Shown piece by piece: positions 24,880-33,002 of a DNA stretch of 56,893 nt; position 1 is the stretch's first letter, and each line of letters starts with the position of its first letter. The DNA is from Gammaproteobacteria bacterium. Lineage in GTDB: Bacteria; Pseudomonadota; Gammaproteobacteria; Beggiatoales; Beggiatoaceae. The notes under the pieces are model-generated. The model was not told the origin of the DNA. It did not search any database and saw nothing but the letters and a program-made list of their open reading frames with translations. The stretch spans positions 1 through 56,893 of the forward strand of contig QNES01000006.1 in the NCBI GenBank assembly GCA_003645255.1, given 5' to 3'. The position numbers and the translations under genes were made by a program.

Positions 24880-27800
24880 TTAAGAATAAAAAGCTTCACA
24901 AGCCTTCTTAAAACGTTCTTCAAGGGAACGTGTTTGCTCAGGAGACACGGCATGGCTTAAATACCAATGCTGTTCTATCTTTTCAACTTCATCTTGAGAA
25001 TTTTTTGACTCTCTTTCTCCATCACTCATCGCCGCCGATAAACGGGTAACTTGATAGGCTAACCGAGTTGAAGTTGCCTCTGGTGGAGAATCAATGCCAG
25101 CCAAGATTTCCAAACGAACACACAAGATTTCCTTTTCTTTCAAACTATCAGCACTGACATTTTGTGTACCTGTTAAGGTAGCCGTACACGCTTGTTGAAA
25201 ACGCAGTTCTATCGCTGTTTCTAAATCAACATCCTGTAATTTAGGCAACTTATCCCAAGCCGCTTGAAGCGTCGCCACTGGGTCTTCTTGAGCCAGTATT
25301 TCAGCACTCATTTCTGCTAGTTCCAGTTCAAAGCAAAAAGCAGCTTTTTGTTTAAGCCGATCAAGCTGTTCACGTCGTTTAATCGCCATAAGAAACTGAT
25401 ATTGTTCTTCAACCTGTTGAGAAGCCTTTCTAAAACGATCTTCCACCGCTTCAGTTGCATTCGCCCTTTTACGTAAACTAGAACCCATCTTATGCCAATC
25501 GGCTTTAATATTCTTCCATTCATCTTGGAATTCTTTCAATTGACTAGGGGCATTTTCTATCGCATCACCTTTCGCTAATGCCTCAACTTGCTCACACAAA
25601 GCCATTTTTGCCTGCATATAGACTTGAAGCTCCTTTTTATGCGCCTCTTGTTGCTGTTTACGGTAGTTAAAAACCACATCACAGGCATAACGAAATGTAT
25701 TCCAAAATTCACGTTCAACACGGTGACTATTAGGTACCGTCACTTGCCATTGTTCCTGGCATTTTTTGATAGTTTTAATGGCATCATTTATTTTATGACC
25801 AACAAACGATTTGGACTGTGTATCCCCTTTAGCCACACTATCTTCTTGGGCGGCTATAACTTCTTGAAGATGGTTTGCAATTTCTTCAACTTGGAATAAA
25901 ATACGTAAGCGCTGTTGGCAATTGCGATTACGTTCATCTTTCAAGTAGGTTTCTATCACCTGCATAGCCGCTTGAAAACGTCGTTGAACGACTTTTTTGT
26001 GTTTTCTATCAGTTGGACCAATGTTTTGCCAGCTTTTCTCTGTGTCGCGTACAAAACGATAAACTTCTTTCCAATTCGCATCCGCCCAATTGGTTTCATT
26101 CGTAAACTGCTCCAAACGATCACAAAGTGATTGTTTCTCAAAGAAATTTCTGTCACGCGCCTGGGACTTGATATTAAAATGCGTTCGACAAGGTTCATAA
26201 GCCAGTTGGCAAGCATTATTAAAACGTTCCCAAAGTGCTTGTGAATGACCATTGGAACCTAGATTTTTCCAGGTACTTTGCGCTTGACGAATCTGGCGAG
26301 CTACATTTTCTGGCTGGTTTTCGCTATCATTTAACAACTGTTCCATTTGGACGCATAAATGTTCCCGATAATATTGATAAGCCGTTTGACAAGCATGATT
26401 AAATCGTTCCCAGAGTTCTCGTGAATAGCCATTTGAGCCAAGCCGTTTCCAAAATGTTTGAGCTTGTTCAGTGAGTTCTGCGATTTTTTCAAGAGAGGCT
26501 GACGTTTCAAGCAAGCCTTCCACTCGTTGACATAAATGTTCCCGCTCAATTTCACTTCCCCAGCTTTGCCAACCCCGCAATTTATAAATCTTATCACTAC
26601 AAGCCTGTAAACGCCTTTCCAATGTTTTATTGGAACTAGTAGATAACGCTTGAATGTCCTTAAACAACTGACGGACTTGTGGTTCCAAAGGGATAGCTGT
26701 TTTCAACTCTCCCCCTTCCAATGCGGTTTCTAGCTCTTCTAACAAGGGATTAAATTTTTGTACAATTTGTGTACGTTGTTCTTTTTGCTTTTGTAAGCGT
26801 GTTTGTAAAGCCGTCTGGCATTGTTCAAGGCGGGTATTTAATTCGCTAAAAATAGACAGTGAATGGTTATCGGGTTGCGATACTTTTTCCCAACGCGCCT
26901 GCCATTTTTGTAACTGTTCAGGTTTAATCGGTTGACGACCATTAAGTAAAGAATCTGCTTTAACGCAAACCGCTTCGAGTTGATTGACAATTTTGTGATA
27001 GGCTTGCAACTTTTGCAGCCGCTTTTGTACTGATTGATATGTTCGTTCAAAACGGGCTTGCCACTGTTTTTCTTCGTCTGGATTATCTAATGTGGAAGCT
27101 TGGGTCCATTCGTTTTGTAAGGCATTGATACGTTGTTCAAATGTTTGTTCATCAGAGCCACTGATATGTTGATGTTTTTTCAACTCTATTAACAGTGCTT
27201 CCATTTGTTCACATAAGGCTTGTTTAGTTGCCCTAAGTGGTGCTAAAACCTGTTCACGTTCAAGGGTTTGTTGATGACGAACAAAATGCGCTGTTATCGC
27301 CTGTTGCCCTTTAGAAAAACGAGTTTGAAATTCGGTTTCAGCTTCCGCTTCGACTGCTTGCCAACGTGTTTGCAAACCATTGAAGGTAGTTTGAGCGGTT
27401 TTAAGCGGTGAATTTTCACTACTCAGGCGGCGTTCTAACGATTCTAATTGAGTACAAATTGTTTGACACTCAGCACGGATTCGCACTGGGCGTTCCATTT
27501 CTTTGATGAGTTCATCCCGTCTTTCTCGTGCCCTTCGACTGATCCGTTTATCAGAATTGCGAGCGAATTTAATGACTCGTTCAAGGGTTGATTTTTGCGT
27601 GAGCCTTTCAACGGCGGCAAAACGGACTTCACTAATGGAATCATTAATGGCAATATCACCTAATAATCCCTCACGTTCAACTTTTTCAAGGGCAAGTAAA
27701 CGTAATTCGACTTCAGAGCCATACTGTGCAATATACGCGATCAGTTCAGGATTGCTGATATTGTTAAGCCAAGTTAAGCGTATTTCCAAGGAGGGGCAAT

Positions 27801-28062
27801 CACCTTTTTGACAACAGAGCAATTGTTTAAAGCGTTGTTCTGCTACTTCTCGCACCCCATGATCTTTATCATGTTGTGCAATTTGTTCTAGCACATTTAA
27901 GTCGTTAATTTTTCGGATAGCAGCCCGTTGTACCTCGGTGGCTTTATCATGTTGAGCCATTTCAATTAAAATGGCTGGCTCATTTAAGCTTTCAAGTGCG
28001 AGCTGACGGACTTCAGGATTACGATGCTGCCATTTAGGCTTGATAAATTTTGAAAAAATCAT
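24880..28062 (-). CDS. Giant HEAT-repeat / DUF349-repeat protein
   Basis: 1060 residues. The first 190 or so are HEAT-like (RNPEVRQLALESLNEPAILIEMAQHD, KATEVQRAAIRKINDLNVLEQIAQHD). The rest is a long helical array of DUF349 units with recurring W and Q-rich motifs: LQTRWQAVE, LQNEWTQAS, QARWEKVSQ, QAQTFWKRLGSNGYSRELWERF and QAQSTWKNLGSNGHSQALWERF, which is nearly duplicated. No signal peptide or membrane segment, so cytoplasmic. DUF349 proteins occur widely in Proteobacteria and Actinobacteria; their function is poorly known. The start lies one base from an array of TAACTGA heptamers and no ribosome-binding site is visible. Confidence 0.85.
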   Translation of the reverse strand: MIFSKFIKPKWQHRNPEVRQLALESLNEPAILIEMAQHDKATEVQRAAIRKINDLNVLEQIAQHDKDHGVREVAEQRFKQLLCCQKGDCPSLEIRLTWLNNISNPELIAYIAQYGSEVELRLLALEKVEREGLLGDIAINDSISEVRFAAVERLTQKSTLERVIKFARNSDKRISRRARERRDELIKEMERPVRIRAECQTICTQLESLERRLSSENSPLKTAQTTFNGLQTRWQAVEAEAETEFQTRFSKGQQAITAHFVRHQQTLEREQVLAPLRATKQALCEQMEALLIELKKHQHISGSDEQTFEQRINALQNEWTQASTLDNPDEEKQWQARFERTYQSVQKRLQKLQAYHKIVNQLEAVCVKADSLLNGRQPIKPEQLQKWQARWEKVSQPDNHSLSIFSELNTRLEQCQTALQTRLQKQKEQRTQIVQKFNPLLEELETALEGGELKTAIPLEPQVRQLFKDIQALSTSSNKTLERRLQACSDKIYKLRGWQSWGSEIEREHLCQRVEGLLETSASLEKIAELTEQAQTFWKRLGSNGYSRELWERFNHACQTAYQYYREHLCVQMEQLLNDSENQPENVARQIRQAQSTWKNLGSNGHSQALWERFNNACQLAYEPCRTHFNIKSQARDRNFFEKQSLCDRLEQFTNETNWADANWKEVYRFVRDTEKSWQNIGPTDRKHKKVVQRRFQAAMQVIETYLKDERNRNCQQRLRILFQVEEIANHLQEVIAAQEDSVAKGDTQSKSFVGHKINDAIKTIKKCQEQWQVTVPNSHRVEREFWNTFRYACDVVFNYRKQQQEAHKKELQVYMQAKMALCEQVEALAKGDAIENAPSQLKEFQDEWKNIKADWHKMGSSLRKRANATEAVEDRFRKASQQVEEQYQFLMAIKRREQLDRLKQKAAFCFELELAEMSAEILAQEDPVATLQAAWDKLPKLQDVDLETAIELRFQQACTATLTGTQNVSADSLKEKEILCVRLEILAGIDSPPEATSTRLAYQVTRLSAAMSDGERESKNSQDEVEKIEQHWYLSHAVSPEQTRSLEERFKKACEAFYS

Positions 28063-28063
28063 A

Positions 28064-28091
28064 TCAGTTATCAGTTATCAGTTATCAATGG
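28064..28091 (-). repeat. TAACTGA heptamer array directly upstream of the DUF349 gene
   Basis: Read on the minus strand: CCATTGA, then TAACTGA three times, one T and the ATG start. The array occupies the place where a ribosome-binding site should be. Another TAACTGA array lies just before ribE. Confidence 0.8.
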
Positions 28092-28108
28092 TTGATATTC
28101 AACTTTTT

Positions 28109-28222
28109 TGTAACTATTCAGGGCAACCGTAATGGATTAGCCCTACTTTTGAATATTTTTAGAATTAGCCAAAAGAATATTGTTGTAGGGGCAAGATTTT
28201 CGGATAGCCCTGAGTAGTTACA
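28109..28222. repeat. MITE-like element with TGTAACTACTCAGGGC ends, 114 bp
   Basis: TGTAACTATTCAGGGC at 28109-28124 and GCCCTGAGTAGTTACA at 28207-28222 are inverted repeats with one mismatch. The interior has GTTGTAGGGGCAAGATTTTC. A 43-bp short form is at 29400-29442, and related ends occur at 39770-39784 and 48665-48680. Confidence 0.7.
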
Positions 28223-28583
28223 TTTTTTTAGCTAATAGATTCTTATGAAAAATTATTTATCTAAATATTTTAAACCTTTTTTTTGTAAATAATCTAAGGA
28301 TCGTGCATGAAATATAGCTATTCCCGTTTGGGTTAAATACAGGGCAAACACGCAGGTTTGCCCCTACGAATAATGTGCTGATAGCAATCGGGAAACGCTA
28401 TAAACGACAAACCTGACAGGTTTTAAGTTATGTAGGGTGGGCAAGTCTTTTTTTGCCCACCAACCGTTTTAAAAAAAAGTCCAAAATTTACCCGTTAGTA
28501 GTATACTTATTTATTCTGAAAATTCTTAAATTTTGTCAATTCTGATTCAAACAAGGGTGAAAATGAGGATGAAAATTCAACCG
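28223..28583. other. Intergenic region with repeat fragments
   Basis: It holds a GGGCAAAC/GTTTGCCC palindrome at 28342-28363, an AAACCTGACAGGTTT palindrome at 28409-28423 and a half copy of the GTAGGGTG element at 28430-28466. No gene is supported. All pieces have relatives elsewhere in the window. Confidence 0.6.
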
Positions 28584-29258
28584 TTAGCAGTATAACACGG
28601 TAGCCCCGGTAGTAGGTTGTATCTGTGCGATGGGTAAATTTTCCCCACGCCGCCACGCTGCCATAGCTTCCCGTTTATTTGCTCCCGTCACTAAAAAAAG
28701 TAATTCTTGAGTACAACACAAGGCTGTTACACTAAGGCTAACGCGCTCTGATGGTGGTTTAGGCGAGTTAAAAATGGCATGGACTAATTCATCATGGGGA
28801 TGGTGCTGTTCAGGAAAAAGACTAGCAGTATGTCCATCTTCCCCCATTCCTAACAATACCATATCAAAGGGGAGTGCCGTTTTCACAATATTAGTATAGC
28901 GGCGTGCTGCTTCTACTGGACCTAACTGAGCCGGTATGATATGAATTTGAGCTAAGGGGATGGGCGTAAAATTTAACCAGGCGCGTGCGGTTATAATACT
29001 ATTACGTTCTGCATTATCGAAAGGCAAACAGCGTTCGTCTCCATAATAAATATGCCAACCAGCCCAGTCAGTATTGGCATCTTTTAATAAGCGATAAGTT
29101 TTTTCAGGAGTGCGTCCCCCAGCGAGGACAAGACTAAAATAGCCTTTTTTTTCAATGGCTAATTTGGCAGATATTATAATACGTTGACAAGCTTCATTGG
29201 CAACGGTATCCGCATCATTTAATGGTTGCCAATGGATAGAAGAGGGGTTGTTATTCAT
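28584..29258 (-). CDS. pgl: 6-phosphogluconolactonase
   Basis: 224 residues, the usual size for the DevB/Pgl type. LVLAGGRTPEKTYRLL near the N-terminus binds the sugar phosphate, WHIYYGDERCLPFD and FDMVLLGMGEDGHTASLFP are the two conserved family blocks. The enzyme hydrolyses 6-phosphogluconolactone to 6-phosphogluconate in the oxidative pentose phosphate pathway, in the cytoplasm. Its usual partner zwf is not in view. CCATTAA/TCATTAA heptamers lie directly upstream of the ATG at 29258 with no clear ribosome-binding site. Confidence 0.94.
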   Translation of the reverse strand: MNNNPSSIHWQPLNDADTVANEACQRIIISAKLAIEKKGYFSLVLAGGRTPEKTYRLLKDANTDWAGWHIYYGDERCLPFDNAERNSIITARAWLNFTPIPLAQIHIIPAQLGPVEAARRYTNIVKTALPFDMVLLGMGEDGHTASLFPEQHHPHDELVHAIFNSPKPPSERVSLSVTALCCTQELLFLVTGANKREAMAAWRRGENLPIAQIQPTTGATVLYC

Positions 29259-29399
29259 AATTTTTAATGATTAATGGTGCAACGAAAGTTACCTGCTTTT
29301 GAATGGTTCATGGGAAAGTGAAAAAACGGGCACATTCTTGAGTGTAATGAACCCTCGCAATCACAAAGAACAACGAAGTTGCACCATTAATGATTAATG

Positions 29400-29442
29400 G
29401 TAACTATTCAAGGCAACCCTTCAGGATTGGCCTGAGTAGTTA
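29400..29442. repeat. Short form of the TGTAACTACTCAGGGC element
   Basis: GTAACTATTCAAGGC and GGCCTGAGTAGTTA enclose only about 14 bases (AACCCTTCAGGATT). It looks like an internal deletion derivative of the element at 28109-28222. TTAATCA-type heptamers on both sides include the rspA stop codon. Confidence 0.6.
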
Positions 29443-29455
29443 TTATGATTAATGA

Positions 29456-29800
29456 TTAATAGCCACCTTTACGCCTGCTTTCCGGCAGTCCTCCAATTTT
29501 CGCCGCTTGTTTGGAAGGACCCATGGGAAACAATACATAAATAGCCTTGGTATCCACCTTTTTTTCGTCCCAAACGGACTGCATGGCTTTGGTGATGTTT
29601 CGCATGTTCGGTTGATTGCCTGCATTGTTAATGTATTCATCGCGCAGATAGTTGATGACATCCCAATGGCGTGTTGTTAAATCCTCAACGCCTTCTTCTA
29701 CTGCAATGATTTTAGCCAATTCTTCATTCCACTCATCCAGATTGGTTAAGTAACCATTCCCGTCGGTTTCAATTGTTTTACCATTCAATTCGTATGCCAT
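29456..29800 (-). CDS. DsrC/TusE-family protein without cysteines (RspA type)
   Basis: 114 residues. The DsrC fold signature is complete: DGNGYLTNLDEWNEELAKIIA, LTTRHWDVINYLRDEYINN, PNMRNITKAMQ and a C-terminal arm YVLFPMGPSKQAAKIGGLPESRR. True DsrC has two Cys on this arm and TusE one; in DsrC the segment reads close to KQACRFAGLPKPTGCV. Here Ala replaces the first, GGY ends the chain in place of the second, and the whole protein has no Cys. It cannot act as a persulfide or trisulfide carrier. Such Cys-less members are called RspA and are proposed to be regulatory. No dsr or tus gene is nearby. The stop lies in a TTAATCA heptamer pair. Confidence 0.87.
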   Translation of the reverse strand: MAYELNGKTIETDGNGYLTNLDEWNEELAKIIAVEEGVEDLTTRHWDVINYLRDEYINNAGNQPNMRNITKAMQSVWDEKKVDTKAIYVLFPMGPSKQAAKIGGLPESRRKGGY

Positions 29801-30328
29801 GTTTTCTTGTTCCTAATTTGTTGGAGTTAATTTGTACTTAATTATAGTATTAATCCGACATCCTTATGACTCAATGCTCAAGTTTTTTCTAAACTATACT
29901 TGTCCGAAAATAAACTTGGGACTCAAGTCCAAGGCTGACTTTGAATTGATTTTCGGACAAGTCTATTATACATTTGTGAAGTCATTTATCTGAACTTCTA
30001 TATTTTATATTAATTTAATAGTGATCGCTATAGTTATTTCATAAAAATAAATATTCTCAGATCTGACAGGTTTCCAAAACCTATCAATCAAGCAAATCTT
30101 TAGACCAAAATATTTATCTAAAAAGCTATATCGCAAACGGGCTAGAAATTTGTAGGAGCTTCTATTAAAATAGAATATAATAACATAAAAAGCCTATTGC
30201 AAATTTTTTGAAAGAAACCAAGTTTCTTTTCGACCGACAGGTGAAAAAAATTATTTTTCTGAACATCTATATTATATCAAATTTTTTCCTGATTCCACAT
30301 CAGTCAGGATGAATAAGGATTATTCATT
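29801..30328. other. Intergenic region upstream of rspA and the hybrid kinase
   Basis: About 530 bases between divergent genes. It contains the 65-base hairpin element at 29898-29962, a decayed ACCTGACAGGTTT palindrome near 30061 and a GAAACCAAGTTTC fragment at 30213. Promoters for both genes must lie here but I cannot place them. Confidence 0.55.
29898..29962. repeat. Hairpin element with ACTTGTCCGAAAAT ends
   Basis: ACTTGTCCGAAAAT (29898-29911) and ATTTTCGGACAAGT (29949-29962) pair perfectly over 14 bases. Inside, CTTGGGACT and AGTCCAAG form a second nested stem. It could be a tiny non-autonomous element or a structured leader of rspA on the minus strand. Confidence 0.6.
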
Positions 30329-31777
30329 ATGCACAAAGAAAGTGGTTTATTAATTGTCGATGATGATGAACGGGGGCGTGATGCACTTAAAATTCTACTT
30401 GCTCATGAAAATTATCAACTCGCTTTTGCGGCTAATGGTGAAGAAGCATTACAACTCGCCGCTGAATTAATGCCTGATTTAATTTTGTTAGACGTTATGA
30501 TGCCTGGTATGGATGGATTTGAAGTTTGTAGGCATTTGCGAGTACATACCCAGTTAGCAGAAGTGCCTATTATTATGCTAACCGCTATTAGTGACCGTAA
30601 AACACGTTTATCTGGAATAGAAGCAGGTGCCGATGATTTTATTACTAAACCTTTTGATAAAGTGGAATTACTTGCCCGCGTCCGGACGATTGTCCGTCTT
30701 AATCGCTATCGTCACTTATTGGCTGAACGTACACGCTTTGAATGGTCCGTTGAACAGTCTGAGGATGGCTATTTATTGCTCGATCAAAACGATATCATAC
30801 AATATGCTAATTCAGGGGCACGTTTCTATTTAGGTTTATTAAATGAAAATGCGTTATCTGAAAAGTTTCTAAAACATGTCAACAAAGAAAATCTTAGGCG
30901 TGAACCGATAGCGGCTTGGAAAAATTGGCCTAAATCGAATGTTGGTTCTATGCCACGTTATTTGGTACGACCAGAATCTAGCCAGCATCCGTCACTGTGG
31001 TTACAAGTCGATATTTTGGACTCGCAGCATAGGAGTAAAAGTCAATTAGTGCATTTGCGTGATGTTAGTGAGCAAATGAATTTGGAGCGGCAAATGTGGA
31101 CTTTTCAAACTTTGGTTTCACATAAGTTACGGGCACCACTTAATGGGTTGGTCGGTTTGCAGATTTTGGAACAAACCCAGATGGATTTATCCAGTACACA
31201 AGCCAATTCCCTCATAAAAATTGCGCGGGAAAGTGCAAAACGTTTGCAAGATCAAATATTGGATATTTTGCGCTATGTGGATTCTTCACAGTTATTACTC
31301 CAAAGGGATAATGTTTTTAATGTGTTCAATTTATCCGCGTTGATAAATGAAATCAAAGAAGATTTGAAGATTGAAACGGTGTCTGTCTCTATCGCTAACA
31401 CGGTGGTTAATAAGTCGTTAGCATTTTCCGCTCAAGGGCTAGAATTAGTGTTACGTGAATTATTCACTAACGCGACAAAATTTCATCCACAACACTCTCC
31501 CACCATCGAAGTGTCAGCGACACTTCAAAATCATAAGACTATCCTAATTTCTGTCAGCGACAATGGGCAATCTTTACCCCCTCAAGAACTCGCCAAAGTG
31601 TGGAGATCGTATTATCAAAGTGAAAAATATTTTACAGGTGAAGTTAAAGGGATGGGTTTAGGATTGTCAATGATTTCTAAGTTGGTGTGGAGTAGTGGCG
31701 GTAGCTGCCGTTTATACAATCGCGAAGAGCAACCTGGACTCACGATAGAAATCACTTTGCCATTTTTGGAAGATTAA
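30329..31777 (+). CDS. Hybrid sensor histidine kinase with N-terminal receiver (REC-PAS-HisKA-HATPase)
   Basis: 482 residues, no membrane segment, so cytoplasmic. An N-terminal receiver (LLIVDDDERGRDAL, phosphoacceptor D55 in LILLDVMMPGMDG, K in ITKPFDK) is followed by a PAS-like segment (about 140-250, SEDGYLLLDQNDIIQYAN), a HisKA helix with SHKLRAPLNG (phospho-His265) and an HATPase domain with FTNATKF (N box), VSDNG and GMGLGLSMISKLV. A receiver before the kinase suggests control by another kinase rather than direct sensing. It lacks a DNA-binding output. The exported CHAT locus downstream is in the same direction, separated by a palindrome at 31858. Confidence 0.92.
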   Translation: MHKESGLLIVDDDERGRDALKILLAHENYQLAFAANGEEALQLAAELMPDLILLDVMMPGMDGFEVCRHLRVHTQLAEVPIIMLTAISDRKTRLSGIEAGADDFITKPFDKVELLARVRTIVRLNRYRHLLAERTRFEWSVEQSEDGYLLLDQNDIIQYANSGARFYLGLLNENALSEKFLKHVNKENLRREPIAAWKNWPKSNVGSMPRYLVRPESSQHPSLWLQVDILDSQHRSKSQLVHLRDVSEQMNLERQMWTFQTLVSHKLRAPLNGLVGLQILEQTQMDLSSTQANSLIKIARESAKRLQDQILDILRYVDSSQLLLQRDNVFNVFNLSALINEIKEDLKIETVSVSIANTVVNKSLAFSAQGLELVLRELFTNATKFHPQHSPTIEVSATLQNHKTILISVSDNGQSLPPQELAKVWRSYYQSEKYFTGEVKGMGLGLSMISKLVWSSGGSCRLYNREEQPGLTIEITLPFLED

Positions 31778-31857
31778 GAATTATTAATTTGAGTGAGTCG
31801 AATTTGTAATGACAATGATATTATGGGTTGAATGTACTATACTAATATTTGAAGGAA

Positions 31858-31888
31858 GAAATAGCATTTTTCCAAAAAAGGCTATTTC
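31858..31888. terminator. Palindrome between the kinase and the CHAT locus
   Basis: GAAATAGCATTTTTCC and GGCTATTTC arms with AAAAAA between; slightly imperfect. It comes 80 bases after the kinase stop and 77 before the next start, and may uncouple the two genes. Confidence 0.5.
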
Positions 31889-31964
31889 AAAATGCCTTCA
31901 ATGAAACTCAAACTCACCAAGATTTATCCGAAATTTGGGGGTATTATTTAAAGTGGAAGCAATC

Positions 31965-32822
31965 ATGAAAAAATTTATTGGCATAATGTTATTAAGCTGG
32001 CTATGGAGTGTTCATGCCCTTGCCATTGATGCCGGCTGGATTAACCATTTTGATGGCAAGCCCGAAAACTACCTGTTCAAACGAGGTAATGAAACCATGC
32101 AGGTAAGTATTTTTACGGTGTTGGAAGTGGGAGATGAAATTTCCGTCAATGATAAGCAACATAGCATTGAGCTTAGTTTGCGCGGTGGAACTTACCTGGT
32201 CCAGGTGACCTATAAAAATTCGCCATTTAGGATTGACAATGCGAATCAAGTATCCAGCAGCCACGAATGGTGGGAGTCACTAAAGCAACATCTTGATGAC
32301 TGGAATAAATTGACGCAACCAGTGAGACCCAAAGAGATCACGATGCCATTATTGGAAAATTTGCAGCATCCATCTACTATAGTTGCCGGTGTTCGTTCTT
32401 TACATTTACAGTGGTATGGGGGTAAGCCACCTTACCAAGTGCAGATTAAACAGGGTCGTCGCCGGGTATTGTTTACCCACGAAACCTTTAATTCTGTTAT
32501 TGAAACTGAACCGATGACTTTTGATGTCAATAAATCCTATCGTGTGGTGATATTCGATGCTGATAATCAAAAGTTCACAGGTGGATTTATAACCATCGCC
32601 TCGATACCGAATTATCCTAAAACTCTACTGGATGTGAGTTTACCGGATAATTTTCGTCAAATCTTACAAGCCACCTGGATCGCTATACAAGCAGATGGTA
32701 AATGGGTTTTTGAAGCTTATCAACTGGCAGCAAAACTGATCCCGTATCAACCTGCACAATTACTGAAAGAGGCATTGGCGCAAGGGCAAAATAAACAAGT
32801 CCGTCGTGGTATTCGTGGTTAA
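31965..32822 (+). CDS. Secreted protein of unknown function, next to the TPR-CHAT gene
   Basis: 285 residues from the ATG at 31965 (the frame also has a TTG at 31935). A signal peptide is clear: MKKFIGIMLLSWLWSVHALA. Two beta-rich parts follow, an N-terminal one with ETMQVSIFTVLEVGDEISV and SIELSLRGGTYLVQVTYKNS that resembles FecR-like strands, and a middle part, LHLQWYGGKPPYQVQIKQGRRRVLF, that resembles an immunoglobulin-like strand pattern. The C-terminus is helical. No catalytic motif is visible. It precedes the exported TPR-CHAT gene by 180 bases on the same strand, so a shared role in the envelope is plausible. Confidence 0.75.
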   Translation: MKKFIGIMLLSWLWSVHALAIDAGWINHFDGKPENYLFKRGNETMQVSIFTVLEVGDEISVNDKQHSIELSLRGGTYLVQVTYKNSPFRIDNANQVSSSHEWWESLKQHLDDWNKLTQPVRPKEITMPLLENLQHPSTIVAGVRSLHLQWYGGKPPYQVQIKQGRRRVLFTHETFNSVIETEPMTFDVNKSYRVVIFDADNQKFTGGFITIASIPNYPKTLLDVSLPDNFRQILQATWIAIQADGKWVFEAYQLAAKLIPYQPAQLLKEALAQGQNKQVRRGIRG

Positions 32823-33002
32823 TGGGCTTTATGCGTATTTTTCTGCCCATCAACCGCAGTGATTGAGGTAATCCTAAAAGCGAGGCTTTGTCAAAGCTTC
32901 GCTTTGAACTCACCTATTTTATCAAAAAAACGGTAACTTGACTATCAAATTTTCGGATTTTACCATGCGGAGTATATCAATTCAAATTAGGAAACTTTCA
33001 CC

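Noticed and set aside
28064-28091. Heptamer arrays as CRISPR or phase-variation tracts
   Set aside because: Units are 7 bases with no spacers and lie outside coding frames, so not CRISPR. Length changes could alter leader spacing but not frame of the gene.
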